From: Gallionellales bacterium GWA2_60_142
GTDB lineage: Bacteria > Pseudomonadota > Gammaproteobacteria > Burkholderiales > Gallionellaceae
NCBI GenBank assembly: GCA_001801085.1
Contig: MGWR01000021.1
Location: 1 to 64,000, forward strand
Direction of reading: 5' to 3'
Length of the DNA stretch: 64,000 bases
Part shown: positions 1 through 9,729 of the stretch, in pieces
Layout of the letters: each line of letters starts with the position of its first letter
Numbering within the stretch: the stretch's first letter is position 1
Translations under genes and position numbers: made by a program
The notes under the pieces: model-generated
What the model was told of the DNA's origin: nothing
The model's input: only the letters and a program-made list of their open reading frames with translations
Databases searched by the model: none

Positions 1-1162
<1,162 letters not shown>

Positions 1163-1219
1163 GGAAGAGTTCTACTTTCATTGATGAAGCGTAATTAAAC
1201 AGAAAGTCAGGGGATCAAC

Positions 1220-2386
1220 ATGAGCGTCCAGACTATTCGCATGGCGCAGTCGAGTGCTACGGAGGCTCGCCAGACAGTGCAGGAGTTTCACACGGCGGTG
1301 GCGCAGCCGGACATGGAGTTGGTGTTGTTCTTCTGCTCCAGCGAATATGACCTCGATATTCTGGCTGCGGAAATGAGCCGGCTGTTTGTCGGGGTTCAGG
1401 TGGTGGGCTGCACCACGGCTGGGGAAATCGGACCGGCCGGTTACCTCCAGCACAGCCTTTCTGGAGCGAGCTTCGCCGCGGGCAGTTGCGTGGCCGTCAG
1501 CGGACTGCTGGAACATTTGAACCAGTTCGATATCGCCCAAGGGCATGATTTTGCCCAAGCCCTGTTGCAGCGCCTCGAAAACAGAGCTCCGGGAGCAAAC
1601 GCGGACAACAGCTTCGCATTTATGCTGATCGACGGGATGTCGGTGCGAGAGGAGCCGGTGAGCCATGCATTGCAGTATGCCATTGGCCAGATCCCGTTGT
1701 TCGGCGGTTCGGCGGGAGACGACCAGAAATTCGTCGTGACCCATGTTTACAGCGAAGGACGCTTCCATTCCGATAGCGCCTTGCTCATCCTCATCAGCAC
1801 GACTCTGCCTTTCAGGATATTCAAGACCCAGCATTTTATTGCTACCGATGAGCGACTGGTGGTCACGGAAGCCGATCCGGCCAGGCGCATCGTCAAGGAG
1901 ATTAACGGACTGCCTGCGGCAGCGGAATACGCGAGACTTCTGGGTGTGGAAGAGCATGAGCTCAGCTCCATGCGCTTTGCCGCTTCGCCCGTGGTCGTGA
2001 TGATAGACGGCACGGACTATGTGCGCTCTATCCAGAAAGCCAATCCGGACGGCAGCCTGACTTTCTTTTGCGCCATCGAAGAAGGGCTGGTGCTCAGGGT
2101 GGCGCACGGCGTGGATATTGTGAATAACCTCAAGCAGGCTTTCGATCAGATACGGGCGGAGATCGGTTCGCCCCAACTAGTCCTCGGTTGCGACTGCGTC
2201 CTGCGCAATCTGGAAATTTCCCAGAACGGTTTGAAAGATAGCGTCGCGGAGATCTTTCGGCGCAACAATGCCATCGGCTTCAGCAGTTACGGTGAGCAGT
2301 TTCACGGTGTACACGTCAACCAGACCCTCACCGGGATTGCCATCGGCGCTGCCCCCGAGTCACCCCCGGAGGCGCATGATGCCTGA
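1220..2386 (+). CDS. FIST domain sensory protein
   Basis: A 388-aa soluble protein with the FIST_N/FIST_C architecture. Recognisable pieces are the N-terminal GCTTAGEIG-type signature (near residue 70), the GGSAGDD turn (near residue 160) and the C-terminal FSSYGEQ segment. FIST domains are thought to bind small ligands such as amino acids and to feed signal-transduction partners. Its last 11 bases overlap the start of the histidine kinase gene, so the two are almost certainly cotranslated and probably form one sensory unit. A weak purine-rich ribosome site (CAGGGG) precedes the ATG at 1220. The ligand cannot be inferred from sequence. Confidence 0.88.
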   Translation: MSVQTIRMAQSSATEARQTVQEFHTAVAQPDMELVLFFCSSEYDLDILAAEMSRLFVGVQVVGCTTAGEIGPAGYLQHSLSGASFAAGSCVAVSGLLEHLNQFDIAQGHDFAQALLQRLENRAPGANADNSFAFMLIDGMSVREEPVSHALQYAIGQIPLFGGSAGDDQKFVVTHVYSEGRFHSDSALLILISTTLPFRIFKTQHFIATDERLVVTEADPARRIVKEINGLPAAAEYARLLGVEEHELSSMRFAASPVVVMIDGTDYVRSIQKANPDGSLTFFCAIEEGLVLRVAHGVDIVNNLKQAFDQIRAEIGSPQLVLGCDCVLRNLEISQNGLKDSVAEIFRRNNAIGFSSYGEQFHGVHVNQTLTGIAIGAAPESPPEAHDA

Positions 2387-3875
2387 GCAAGCGCAGCCGG
2401 ACGAGCGAGCGCTGCGAGTCGAAATCGCGCGGTTGAACAAGGTCATTCAGGCGCTGATGAATCGCGCCGAACGCAATGCCAGCGTTCAGGGATCGGACTT
2501 CAACCTGTTCCAGACCGCAATCACGCTGGAAGCCCAGGTGCGCCGTCGCACCGAGGAACTGGAAGCGGCGCGACTGGAAAACGAGAAGATCACCCGTGCC
2601 TTGCGTGAGAGCGAAAATCACCTTCGTTTGCTCATCGAAAACGCTCCCGTGAGCATTCACGAGATAGGCCTGGATGGCAGAGTAATCTCCATGAGTCGGG
2701 CGGGTCTGCTGATGCATGATTTTAAAGAGGAAGGCGAGGTACGAGGCACTTCATATCTGGACGGAGTCAGCGCAGCCGACCGGGAGCGTATAGCAAAACT
2801 GCTCGCCGAGGCTTGCGCCGACGTAGCTAGCCACTTCGAATTCACCGCCAGCGGCCCGCGCAGACGCATATTCAAATCGTGTTTTGTCCCAATCAAAAAC
2901 AAGCAGGGCGGCGTTGAAAAACTGATGGGAATAACCGAGGACATTACCAAGCGCCATGAGGCCGAGCAGAAGGTGCGCGGTTATGTTGCGGAGCTGACCC
3001 GCACCAACAGCGAGTTGAAGAACCTCAACGCCAGGCTGCTTCAGGTGCAAAGCCAGCTTTTGCAATCCGAGAAGATGGCATCTATCGGCATGCTGGCGGC
3101 AGGCGTCGCGCATGAGATCAACAATCCGATCGGCTACATCAAATCCAACATGCAGTCGCTGGATAAATATATCGACGACCTGCTGGGCGTGCTGAATGCC
3201 TACGAACAAGTCGAGGTAAAGCTTCCGGAACATCAGGAAGTCTTTCTGGAACTGCATAACCTGAAAGATCGAAACGGCTACGAATACGAGAAGCAGGATA
3301 TTCTGGAACTGCTGTCCGAGTCTCGCCAGGGACTGGAGCGGGTGACGAAAATCGTCCTCGATCTCAAGGATTTTTCCCGCGTGGAATCCTTGGACAAGTG
3401 GGGCTTGGACGATATCCTGAAAGGGATCGAAAGCACGCTGAATGTCATCTCGAACGAATTGAAATATTGCTGCGAGGTCAGGAAGGAATACGTTCCCCTG
3501 CCGCCTGTCGAGTGCGTGCTCCCCCTGTTGAATCAGGTATTCATGAATTTGCTGGTGAATGCATCCCAGGCCATCGAAACCAAAGGCGTCGTCACGATAC
3601 GAACCGGTACTGCTGGCGACAATGTCTGGATAGAAATCGCCGATACGGGCAAGGGCATTCCGCCGGAGAACCTCAAATCCATCTTCGATCCTTTCTTTAC
3701 CACCAAGCCGGTCGGCAAAGGCACAGGCTTGGGGTTGTCGGTTTCCTACAGCATCATCCAGCAGCATCACGGCCGGATCGAGGTCGAGAGTACGCCGGGA
3801 ACAGGAAGTATATTTCGGGTATGGCTGCCGATCAGGCAACCCGTGGGCAACGGTGTCGCTGTTGACGGCGCATGA
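2376..3875 (+). CDS. PAS-domain sensor histidine kinase
   Basis: Soluble 499-aa histidine kinase, probably the signalling partner of the FIST protein upstream. The track start at 2268 lies deep inside the FIST gene; ATG 2376 (or 2379) follows a good GGAGG and is preferred. Order of parts: N-terminal coiled coil (about 10-70), PAS domain (about 75-190), a second coiled coil, an H-box with VAHEINNP (His near 246), the N-box NQVFMNLLVNASQ, then DTGKGIP and GTGLGLS of the ATP lid. No membrane segment is visible and no response regulator gene follows, so the phosphoacceptor must be encoded elsewhere. Confidence 0.9.
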   Translation: MMPEQAQPDERALRVEIARLNKVIQALMNRAERNASVQGSDFNLFQTAITLEAQVRRRTEELEAARLENEKITRALRESENHLRLLIENAPVSIHEIGLDGRVISMSRAGLLMHDFKEEGEVRGTSYLDGVSAADRERIAKLLAEACADVASHFEFTASGPRRRIFKSCFVPIKNKQGGVEKLMGITEDITKRHEAEQKVRGYVAELTRTNSELKNLNARLLQVQSQLLQSEKMASIGMLAAGVAHEINNPIGYIKSNMQSLDKYIDDLLGVLNAYEQVEVKLPEHQEVFLELHNLKDRNGYEYEKQDILELLSESRQGLERVTKIVLDLKDFSRVESLDKWGLDDILKGIESTLNVISNELKYCCEVRKEYVPLPPVECVLPLLNQVFMNLLVNASQAIETKGVVTIRTGTAGDNVWIEIADTGKGIPPENLKSIFDPFFTTKPVGKGTGLGLSVSYSIIQQHHGRIEVESTPGTGSIFRVWLPIRQPVGNGVAVDGA

Positions 3876-3909
3876 CGTGCGCCAAATCGTAGGATTGCCG
3901 AAGCGCGAG

Positions 3910-3990
3910 CGGGTTGACACCCGCAAGGGGTAGGCCGAGGTTGCCTCGAAGAGGTTCTCGTCCCCTGTGGGGATAAGGGGCTAAAGCCCC
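3910..3990. repeat. String of five short hairpins after the kinase gene
   Basis: Five consecutive perfect mini-hairpins occur in 81 bases: CGGGT-TGAC-ACCCG (3910-3923), CGAGG-TTG-CCTCG (3936-3948), GAG-GTT-CTC (3951-3959), TCCCC-TGT-GGGGA (3961-3973) and GGGGCT-AA-AGCCCC (3977-3990). The arms do not match each other. None is followed by a T-run, so they are not standard terminators. They could be a small structured RNA, a 3' UTR stability element, or a composite of short palindromic repeats. Confidence 0.6.
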
Positions 3991-4051
3991 AACAACACAC
4001 GCTCTGCGGTTAGAGAAAGGCTGATCCGGCAAGGATTAATCAGTATCAGCA

Positions 4052-4086
4052 AACAAGAAAGCCCGGCATCGCCGGGCTTTCTTGTT
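4052..4086. terminator. Bidirectional Rho-independent terminator
   Basis: A perfect 16-bp stem AACAAGAAAGCCCGGC / GCCGGGCTTTCTTGTT around an ATC loop, with T-rich ends on both strands. It lies between the plus-strand kinase gene and the minus-strand merR gene and can stop both. The core AAAGCCCGGC-nnn-GCCGGGCTTT recurs at 10.4 and 16.8 kb. Confidence 0.85.
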
Positions 4087-4106
4087 ATTTTCGGCAGGTC
4101 AGGCGC

Positions 4107-4646
4107 TTACTGCTGCCATGGCATTCTGGACCAGTTTCGAATCTCTGCGATTTCATCGGCCGACAAGTCCAGCGATGCCAGGAACTGTTCATGGACTGCG
4201 GGAGATGCCAGTTCAAACTCGGCATGCCAGCGATGCATGTCGGCATCGGACAATCCCGCATCCCTCATCAAAGTCCCCCAGGCATCTTTGTCCGCGACCT
4301 TCTCCGGAACGGAGAGTGATTCCTGCGCCAGCAACCGGGCCAGTATGATCTGCTGGTCGCGCAAGGCACGAATCTCGCCGTCGATTTCGAGCAGGCGCAC
4401 TTTCAATAGCTGCATGGAGGCAGACGAACGATCTCCCAGAATATCCTTGATCGCGGAGATCGAGATGCCTGCATCTCTGAGTGCCCGGATCGAGCGCAGT
4501 CTGTCCAGCTCATTCTGACCATACAGTCGATAGCCGCTTGCGCTCCGGCAGGCCGGGGACAACAGGCCTGCGGACTCGTAGTACAGCAGCGTCGCGCGAG
4601 ACAGCCCCGCTTGCGCGGCCAGTTGCCTGATCGTGTATGGATTCAT
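4107..4646 (-). CDS. MerR-family transcriptional regulator
   Basis: A 179-aa DNA-binding regulator. Residues 3-70 are a typical MerR winged HTH (YTIRQLAAQAGLSRATLLYY, then GYRLYGQNELDRL), followed by a dimerisation helix (about 75-120) and a C-terminal part of about 60 residues. That part lacks the cysteines of metal-sensing MerR proteins and resembles a small effector-binding or TipA-like region. Its ATG overlaps the stop of the upstream 137-aa gene by 4 bases, so the two form an operon on the minus strand. The effector is unknown. Confidence 0.88.
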   Translation of the reverse strand: MNPYTIRQLAAQAGLSRATLLYYESAGLLSPACRSASGYRLYGQNELDRLRSIRALRDAGISISAIKDILGDRSSASMQLLKVRLLEIDGEIRALRDQQIILARLLAQESLSVPEKVADKDAWGTLMRDAGLSDADMHRWHAEFELASPAVHEQFLASLDLSADEIAEIRNWSRMPWQQ

Positions 4647-5056
4647 GGTAGCGGCGATACGTCGGGAGGCATGAAAGTTCCTTTGGCGGCCTTCGAGGTC
4701 AATAGTTCGTTCGAATAATACTGCCCGAGCAATTGTTGCGCGTCCTTGAACAGTTCACGGTTTTTCGATAAGTAGCCATCCCATGAGAGGCGGGTATCCG
4801 CCGCCCCCAGGCTCGCCATGATTCGCATCAATGCTTCGGAAAGCGTCCGGTTGTACTTGTCCGGCGCGCCGAGGTGGTTGGCGAATCGCTCGATGCCATC
4901 GCAGGTGAGCCGAATGGCTTGCGCCAGCGGATAGCGCTGAAGGTGTATCCATGCGATACGCACATGCCCCTCATGATTGAAGGCCGATGGCGGTGCGCTG
5001 CAGTCGTTGAAGGCAGACAAAAAATCGTCATCGGAAAGAATGGTGTTCGCGCTCAT
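4643..5056 (-). CDS. Conserved hypothetical protein, upstream partner of the MerR regulator
   Basis: A 137-aa soluble protein with a strong ribosome site (AAGGAGAA). The notable motif is FNHEGHVRIAW near residues 26-36, followed by an amphipathic helical region; the two histidines in HEGH could bind metal or a cofactor, but this is only a guess. No signal peptide or membrane segment is visible. Its 4-base overlap with merR suggests they act together, perhaps as an enzyme and its regulator. I recognise the family as recurring small proteins without a known function. Confidence 0.7.
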   Translation of the reverse strand: MSANTILSDDDFLSAFNDCSAPPSAFNHEGHVRIAWIHLQRYPLAQAIRLTCDGIERFANHLGAPDKYNRTLSEALMRIMASLGAADTRLSWDGYLSKNRELFKDAQQLLGQYYSNELLTSKAAKGTFMPPDVSPLP

Positions 5057-5253
5057 GGCTTCTCCTTGTAAAAGTCGAAGCCTAAAGGTGTCAGTGATAG
5101 ACAGGTCAATAGTTCCTGAAACGAAAAGCCCGGCGATGCCGCAGCGGGGAAGAGGCGGGCGTCAACGTGAGTTCAATAAATGATTGCGGGAAAGCGGCGC
5201 AGATTTTAACCCAAGCCCGACCGGACATCGCGTGCCGGAGATATCTCGACGTG

Positions 5254-6141
5254 CTACTTCCCGCGAGGTTTCCCCCGGTTTGGAGGGCGCTCCGGTTTGG
5301 ATGCTTGGGGTCGTTGTCCCTGCAGGCGTTCCTTGAGCACTTGCATGAGATCGATCACGTTGCTTTCGGCTTCAACCGCTTCGGGTTCCTCAGGGGCCGG
5401 CAGCACATCGGTGCCGGCCTTGAGTTTCGCTTCGATGCGCTGCATCAGATCCCGGGTGTGCCGGTCGCTCAAAAGTTCGCTGTCGAATCGTTTGCGCATA
5501 GCCTTGCCGATGGCGGCGCGCATGCGCTCGACGAGCGCTTTATCGGCGGGCTGCCGCTTGGGCAGGCCGACTTGCTCGGGCGTGCGCAGTTCGTCGTGGA
5601 AGCGCAGCGTCTCCGCCCTCAGGATGCCGCGCTCGGCGATGATCGCCACCAGATAATCCTTGCCGTGCATCACGAAGCTGGCGATGCCGACCCGCTGCTC
5701 GTCTTCCATGCTCTTGGCCAGCAGGCGGTAGGCCTTGGTCGTATCGCTGTCGGGCACCAGAAAATAGGCGCGTTCGAAATAGACCGGATTGATCGAGCTT
5801 AAGGGCACGAACCGTTTTAGATCGATCTCACGCGACTTCTTCGGCTCCAGCGCTTCCAGCTCCTCGTCTTCGACCACCACATAGTGATACTTCTCGATCT
5901 CGTAACTGCGCACGATGTCGTCGCGCTCCAACGGCTGCCTGTCGTTCTCGCTGAAGAACTGCCGCTTGAGCAGCATCCCGTTGGCATCCACCATCTTCAG
6001 CGCGATCTTGCCGCGATGCGCGGGGAACAGGCTTACCGGAAGGCTCACCAGCCCGAACGCGATGATCCCCGACCAGATGGCGTGCGGCTGTTCCTGTTCC
6101 AGGTCTTCTTTCTCAACTTGATTCGTGTCGTCGTCTTTCAT
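5254..6141 (-). CDS. ku: Non-homologous end joining protein Ku (copy 1)
   Basis: Ring-forming DNA-end-binding protein of bacterial NHEJ; it recruits LigD to double-strand breaks. This 295-aa protein carries the Ku core (IWSGIIAFGLVSLPVSL at about 22-38, then the DIVRSYEIEK and YFLVPDSD segments) and a long C-terminal extension that is acidic and then Pro/Arg/Lys-rich. Extended basic tails are known to aid DNA threading and LigD binding. An acidic N-terminal extension (MKDDDTNQVEKEDLEQEQ) precedes the core. RBS GAGGTGAGC fits ATG 6141. It lies 8 bases after the second ku gene in the same operon. Confidence 0.93.
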   Translation of the reverse strand: MKDDDTNQVEKEDLEQEQPHAIWSGIIAFGLVSLPVSLFPAHRGKIALKMVDANGMLLKRQFFSENDRQPLERDDIVRSYEIEKYHYVVVEDEELEALEPKKSREIDLKRFVPLSSINPVYFERAYFLVPDSDTTKAYRLLAKSMEDEQRVGIASFVMHGKDYLVAIIAERGILRAETLRFHDELRTPEQVGLPKRQPADKALVERMRAAIGKAMRKRFDSELLSDRHTRDLMQRIEAKLKAGTDVLPAPEEPEAVEAESNVIDLMQVLKERLQGQRPQASKPERPPNRGKPRGK

Positions 6142-6149
6142 AGCTCACC

Positions 6150-6926
6150 TCATGCGTGTTTGCGTACCTGGCGGATGCTGGCCTCCAGCGCCTGCGCCAC
6201 ATCCATGCCGCGTTCGTGTTGCGGCGGCACCAGCGTGCGCACCTGTTTGCCCTGCGCCTTGGCATCCAGCATTGTCAGCACGCGCTCGCGGAACTCGTCG
6301 TGATATTCCTGCGGCTCGAAATCCGCCTCCAGCATCTCGATCAACTGCCGCGCCATGCCCAGCTCGCGCGGGTCCAGCGGCGGCCCCTCGGGAGCGGCGA
6401 GCGATTCCACCGGAATCACTTCTTCCGTGTGGTGCAGCGACATCAGCATCGGATAGCCCTGATACAACTGCAGCGCGCCGACATAGGACTTGTTGCGCAT
6501 CACCCAGCGCGCCAGCCCTTCCACCTGCATGGACTCCAGCGCATCGGCCAGTGCTGCGAATTCCGCGCTGTCTTCATCCGGCCCGAGGTAATAGGGGCGG
6601 TTGTACCAGCGGTGGTCGATCACTTGGTGCGGCAGGAAGCCGAGGATCTCGATATCGCGCGAGGGCTCCGGTTCCAGCGCCTCCAGCTCCGACGGGTTCA
6701 GCAATACCCGCTCGCCGGATTCGGTGATGTAGGCGCGTCCTGTGTTGGCATAAGGCACCACCTCGTCGGTCTCCGGATTGACGAAGAATTGATGCACCGG
6801 CTCCAGATCGCCGCGGTGCAGCAGCCGGAAATGCACGTTGCGATCTTCGATGGCACCGTACAACTTCACCGGCACCCGGATCGCATCGAAATGAATCACC
6901 CCTTTCCACATTGCGCGGATAGTCAT
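6150..6926 (-). CDS. ku: Non-homologous end joining protein Ku (copy 2)
   Basis: A second Ku paralogue of 258 aa. The track begins at 6992, but ATG 6926 follows GGAGGAGG by 8 bases and begins directly with the Ku core (MWKGVIHFDAIRVPVKLYG), so it is preferred. Core signatures include VHQFFVNPETDEVV, YYLGPDEDS and EFRERVLTMLDAK; the C-terminus is short and lacks the basic tail of copy 1. The operon order is ligD, ku2, ku1. Two dissimilar Ku proteins could form a heterodimer, as reported for some rhizobial Ku sets, or act under different conditions. Confidence 0.93.
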   Translation of the reverse strand: MTIRAMWKGVIHFDAIRVPVKLYGAIEDRNVHFRLLHRGDLEPVHQFFVNPETDEVVPYANTGRAYITESGERVLLNPSELEALEPEPSRDIEILGFLPHQVIDHRWYNRPYYLGPDEDSAEFAALADALESMQVEGLARWVMRNKSYVGALQLYQGYPMLMSLHHTEEVIPVESLAAPEGPPLDPRELGMARQLIEMLEADFEPQEYHDEFRERVLTMLDAKAQGKQVRTLVPPQHERGMDVAQALEASIRQVRKHA

Positions 6927-6955
6927 CTTGCGCCTCCTCCATTTTGAAAAACGTA

Positions 6956-7029
6956 AGTAGGGTGGGCACGCTTGTGCCCACGCGGTTAACAACGAATTTC
7001 AGCGTGAGCACAAACGTGCCCACCCTACT
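6956..7029. repeat. 74-bp palindromic mini-element between ligD and ku
   Basis: Perfect 15-bp terminal inverted repeats, AGTAGGGTGGGCACG (6956-6970) and CGTGCCCACCCTACT (7015-7029), flank a 44-bp core with a further small hairpin. The right arm contains the TAG stop codon of ligD (7025-7027). It resembles widespread TAGGGTGGGCA-type non-autonomous repeats, but no transposase is seen. It could act as a processing or attenuation hairpin inside the ligD-ku transcript. Confidence 0.8.
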
Positions 7030-9559
7030 GTCCTGCTTTGAGCATGGCCGCACTCAACGGCACCGCCGCCTCGAAAAATCCATCCCACGGGTCCACCTTC
7101 AGCGCCCCGAGTCGGCGCTGCAGCGTCTCCACCGTGTAGTGATCGGAACGCACCGCGGGGCCGAGTTCGTCCCAGCGCAGCGGCACCGCCACCGGCGCAC
7201 CGGGGCGGGCGCGGGCCGAGTAGCTGGCGATGGCGGTCGAGCCGCGCGCGTTGCGCAGATAGTCGATAAATATCCTGCCGTGCCGTTTCGCCAGGCTCAT
7301 ATGGGTGGTGAGCAGCTGCGGCTCGTCCCTCGCATGCAGTTCAGATACCGCACGTGCGAACGACTTCACCGATTCCCAGTCCGCTTGTGGGTGCAGCGGC
7401 ACCACCAGATGCAGCCCCTTGCCGCCGGTGGTGCGCGGGAAGGCCGTCAAGCCCAATCCATGCAGGCGCTCGCGCAGTTCGCGTGCAGTGCGCAGCACCT
7501 CTGGCCAGGCCACTTCGGGCGCAGGATCGAGGTCGAACACCAGCAGGTCTGGGTGCTCGATGTCTTCCACCCGGCAACCCCAAACGTGAAACTCCAGCAC
7601 CCCGTGCTGCACCAGCGTCAGGATGTCGGTCAGCGAGCGCACGTAGACGTAGTCGCGCACTTCATCTTTTTCGAGGATCGCGATGCGCGGCACCGAGCGC
7701 GCCTGGCTCTTGACCAGATGCTTCTGGTAGAAGCAGGCCTCGCGTCCCTCGGGGCAGCGCAGCAGCACCAGTGGGCGATGTGCGAGATAAGGCAGGGCCC
7801 ATTCGTGGATGGACTCGTAATAGCGGGCCAGCGCCAGTTTGGTCACGCCGAGTTCCGGGTAGAGGATACGCTCGGGGTGTGTGAGTGAGGTTGCCGCGAT
7901 CTTCACCGCGCCGGCTGTCGCATGCCGCATGGGGCGGGCGGGACTCGCGGGCGCAGCCTCTTCCAGATTCGCGTCGGACGACTTCACCTGCTCCGGCTCC
8001 ACGTCTTCGCGTATGCCCAGAAAACTCGGCTGACGCAGCAGCCCCTCGCGCGTGCGTTCGGCGTACTGGACCGCGACCACCAGCGCGGGCTGCACCCAGT
8101 GCACACCGCGCGCACCTAAGTTGCTTGAATGGGGCAGCGATGCCGAGGGGGCAAAAGGCGATTCGGCGATCTCCTGTTTCTGCAGCAGCGCGTGCAACTG
8201 TTCGAGCTGGCGGTTGCTGAAGCCGGTGCCCAGCCGCCCCGCATATTCCAGCCGCCCATCGCGATAGCTGCCGAGCAGCAAGGCGCCGAAGCCGCTACGC
8301 GCGCCGGCGGGCGGCGTATAACCGCCGACCACGAACTCGGCGTGCTGCTGCGAGCATTTCACCTTCTGCCACAGCGTGCTGCGGCCGCTGCGATAGGGCG
8401 CATCGGCCCGCTTGGAGATGATGCCTTCCAGCCCGAGCGTGCAGGCCTGCTCGAAGAAGTCCGGCCCCTGTCCCTGCATATGATCCGAATAACGCACGAC
8501 ACCACCGGCTTCGTAACCCGCCGCCTGCAGCAACTGCAGCAATGCCTGCTTGCGTGCCAGCAACGGCAGCGCGGAAAGGTCATGCCCATCCAGATACACC
8601 AGATCGAAGGCCTGATAGCTCAACTGTGCGGTCTGCTTGCGGCTCAGCGCCTCTTGCAGTTCGCGGAAACTGCTCGCGCCGCCCGCGGTGAGAGCTACCA
8701 GCTCGCCATCGAGGATGGCCTGCTGCACCGGCAACGTTTCCAGTTGATGTGCCAAGACGCGCAAGCGCGCTGTCCAGTCGAGACCGTTGCGCGTCATTAG
8801 GCGCGCCTTGCTGTGCTCGATGTGCGCCACGATGCGATAACCGTCGAACTTGATCTCGTGCAGCCAGGCGCTGCCCTTCGGCGCGCGTTCAACGGCGGTG
8901 GCAAGCTGCGGCGACAGGAGGGCGGGGGCGGGGGCCGGAAGAGCGTCGTGGAGTTCTGCTGCGACGGGCGGCGCAGGGCGAGAAGGCGGTCCGGCTTCGT
9001 GGTCTGGCTGGTTCGCGGCGATCTCCTCCATGCTGCGGCCGCTGCGTACGCTCAGGTCGTCGGGATGCAGATCGTGTTGCGGATGGTCGGTGCGCTTGAT
9101 CAGCAGCCACTGCTTGTCGCTTCCGCGACCGGCCCACTTGCGCATGCGCACCAGCGTCCAGGCCCCCTTGAGTTTCGTGCCGGTGAGGATGAAGTCGATC
9201 TGCTCGTCGTCGTTGCGGCCATCGGCTTGCCACCGGCCCGCATCCCACAGCATCACCGTCCCACCGCCGTATTCGCCCTTGGGGATGGTGCCCTCGAACT
9301 CGCCGTATGCAAGCGGGTGATCCTCCACGCCGATTGCGAGGCGCTTCTCGCCGCGCTCCAGCGGCGCTCCCTTAGGTAGCGCCCAACTGCGCAGCACCCC
9401 GTCTTGCTCGATGCGCAGATCGAAATGCAGACGCCGCGCGGCATGTTTATGCATCACATAGAGATGTCCGGACTGCACCGCCGGCTCCGCGCCAGCCGGT
9501 TCGGGGCTGCGGCGGAAGTCGCGCTTGCGCTTGTATTCGTTGATGGAGGGAGTGGCCAT
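7025..9559 (-). CDS. ligD: Multidomain ATP-dependent DNA ligase LigD
   Basis: End-processing and ligation enzyme of bacterial NHEJ, acting with Ku. ATG 9559 (MATPSINEYKRKRDF) is chosen over the track's 9703 because AAAGG lies 9 bases upstream. The 844-aa protein has three domains in Pseudomonas-like order: 3'-phosphoesterase (about 20-165; HAARRLHFDLR, GTIPKGEYGGG), ATP ligase (catalytic Lys near 237 in EIKFDGYR, then LDGELVAL and GIISKRAD), and primase-polymerase (about 560-835; LILRCPEG-like segment, LVFDLDPAPEV, TTGGKGLHLVVPL). All catalytic motifs look intact. The two ku genes follow on the same strand. Confidence 0.95.
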   Translation of the reverse strand: MATPSINEYKRKRDFRRSPEPAGAEPAVQSGHLYVMHKHAARRLHFDLRIEQDGVLRSWALPKGAPLERGEKRLAIGVEDHPLAYGEFEGTIPKGEYGGGTVMLWDAGRWQADGRNDDEQIDFILTGTKLKGAWTLVRMRKWAGRGSDKQWLLIKRTDHPQHDLHPDDLSVRSGRSMEEIAANQPDHEAGPPSRPAPPVAAELHDALPAPAPALLSPQLATAVERAPKGSAWLHEIKFDGYRIVAHIEHSKARLMTRNGLDWTARLRVLAHQLETLPVQQAILDGELVALTAGGASSFRELQEALSRKQTAQLSYQAFDLVYLDGHDLSALPLLARKQALLQLLQAAGYEAGGVVRYSDHMQGQGPDFFEQACTLGLEGIISKRADAPYRSGRSTLWQKVKCSQQHAEFVVGGYTPPAGARSGFGALLLGSYRDGRLEYAGRLGTGFSNRQLEQLHALLQKQEIAESPFAPSASLPHSSNLGARGVHWVQPALVVAVQYAERTREGLLRQPSFLGIREDVEPEQVKSSDANLEEAAPASPARPMRHATAGAVKIAATSLTHPERILYPELGVTKLALARYYESIHEWALPYLAHRPLVLLRCPEGREACFYQKHLVKSQARSVPRIAILEKDEVRDYVYVRSLTDILTLVQHGVLEFHVWGCRVEDIEHPDLLVFDLDPAPEVAWPEVLRTARELRERLHGLGLTAFPRTTGGKGLHLVVPLHPQADWESVKSFARAVSELHARDEPQLLTTHMSLAKRHGRIFIDYLRNARGSTAIASYSARARPGAPVAVPLRWDELGPAVRSDHYTVETLQRRLGALKVDPWDGFFEAAVPLSAAMLKAGQ

Positions 9560-9693
9560 CGTCATCCGCCTTTCAAGCCTAGACAACATGAACTGGATGC
9601 ACATTGAACCGCGCTGACCGTGCGCTGTATATAAGGGGAATTGTGTAGAGCGACTTGGCGGGTTCGCCAGTTTGTCGAAGGGTGTTGTACTGA

Positions 9694-9722
9694 TTGACAA
9701 CATGTTGCGCTGTTGTTATTGT
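9694..9722 (+). promoter_or_regulatory. Predicted tumEA promoter with palindromic operator
   Basis: TTGACA (9694-9699), a 17-bp spacer and TATTGT (9717-9722) match a sigma-70 promoter. The perfect palindrome CAACATGTTG (9698-9707) lies in the spacer and is a candidate operator for autorepression by the HTH antitoxin. The predicted start of transcription falls at or next to the ATG at 9730, which would give a leaderless or nearly leaderless message. Confidence 0.6.
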
Positions 9723-9729
9723 CTCCAAC

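Noticed and set aside
5167-5802. 211-aa plus-strand ORF over ku
   Set aside because: Shadow of the Ku gene on the minus strand, no motif.
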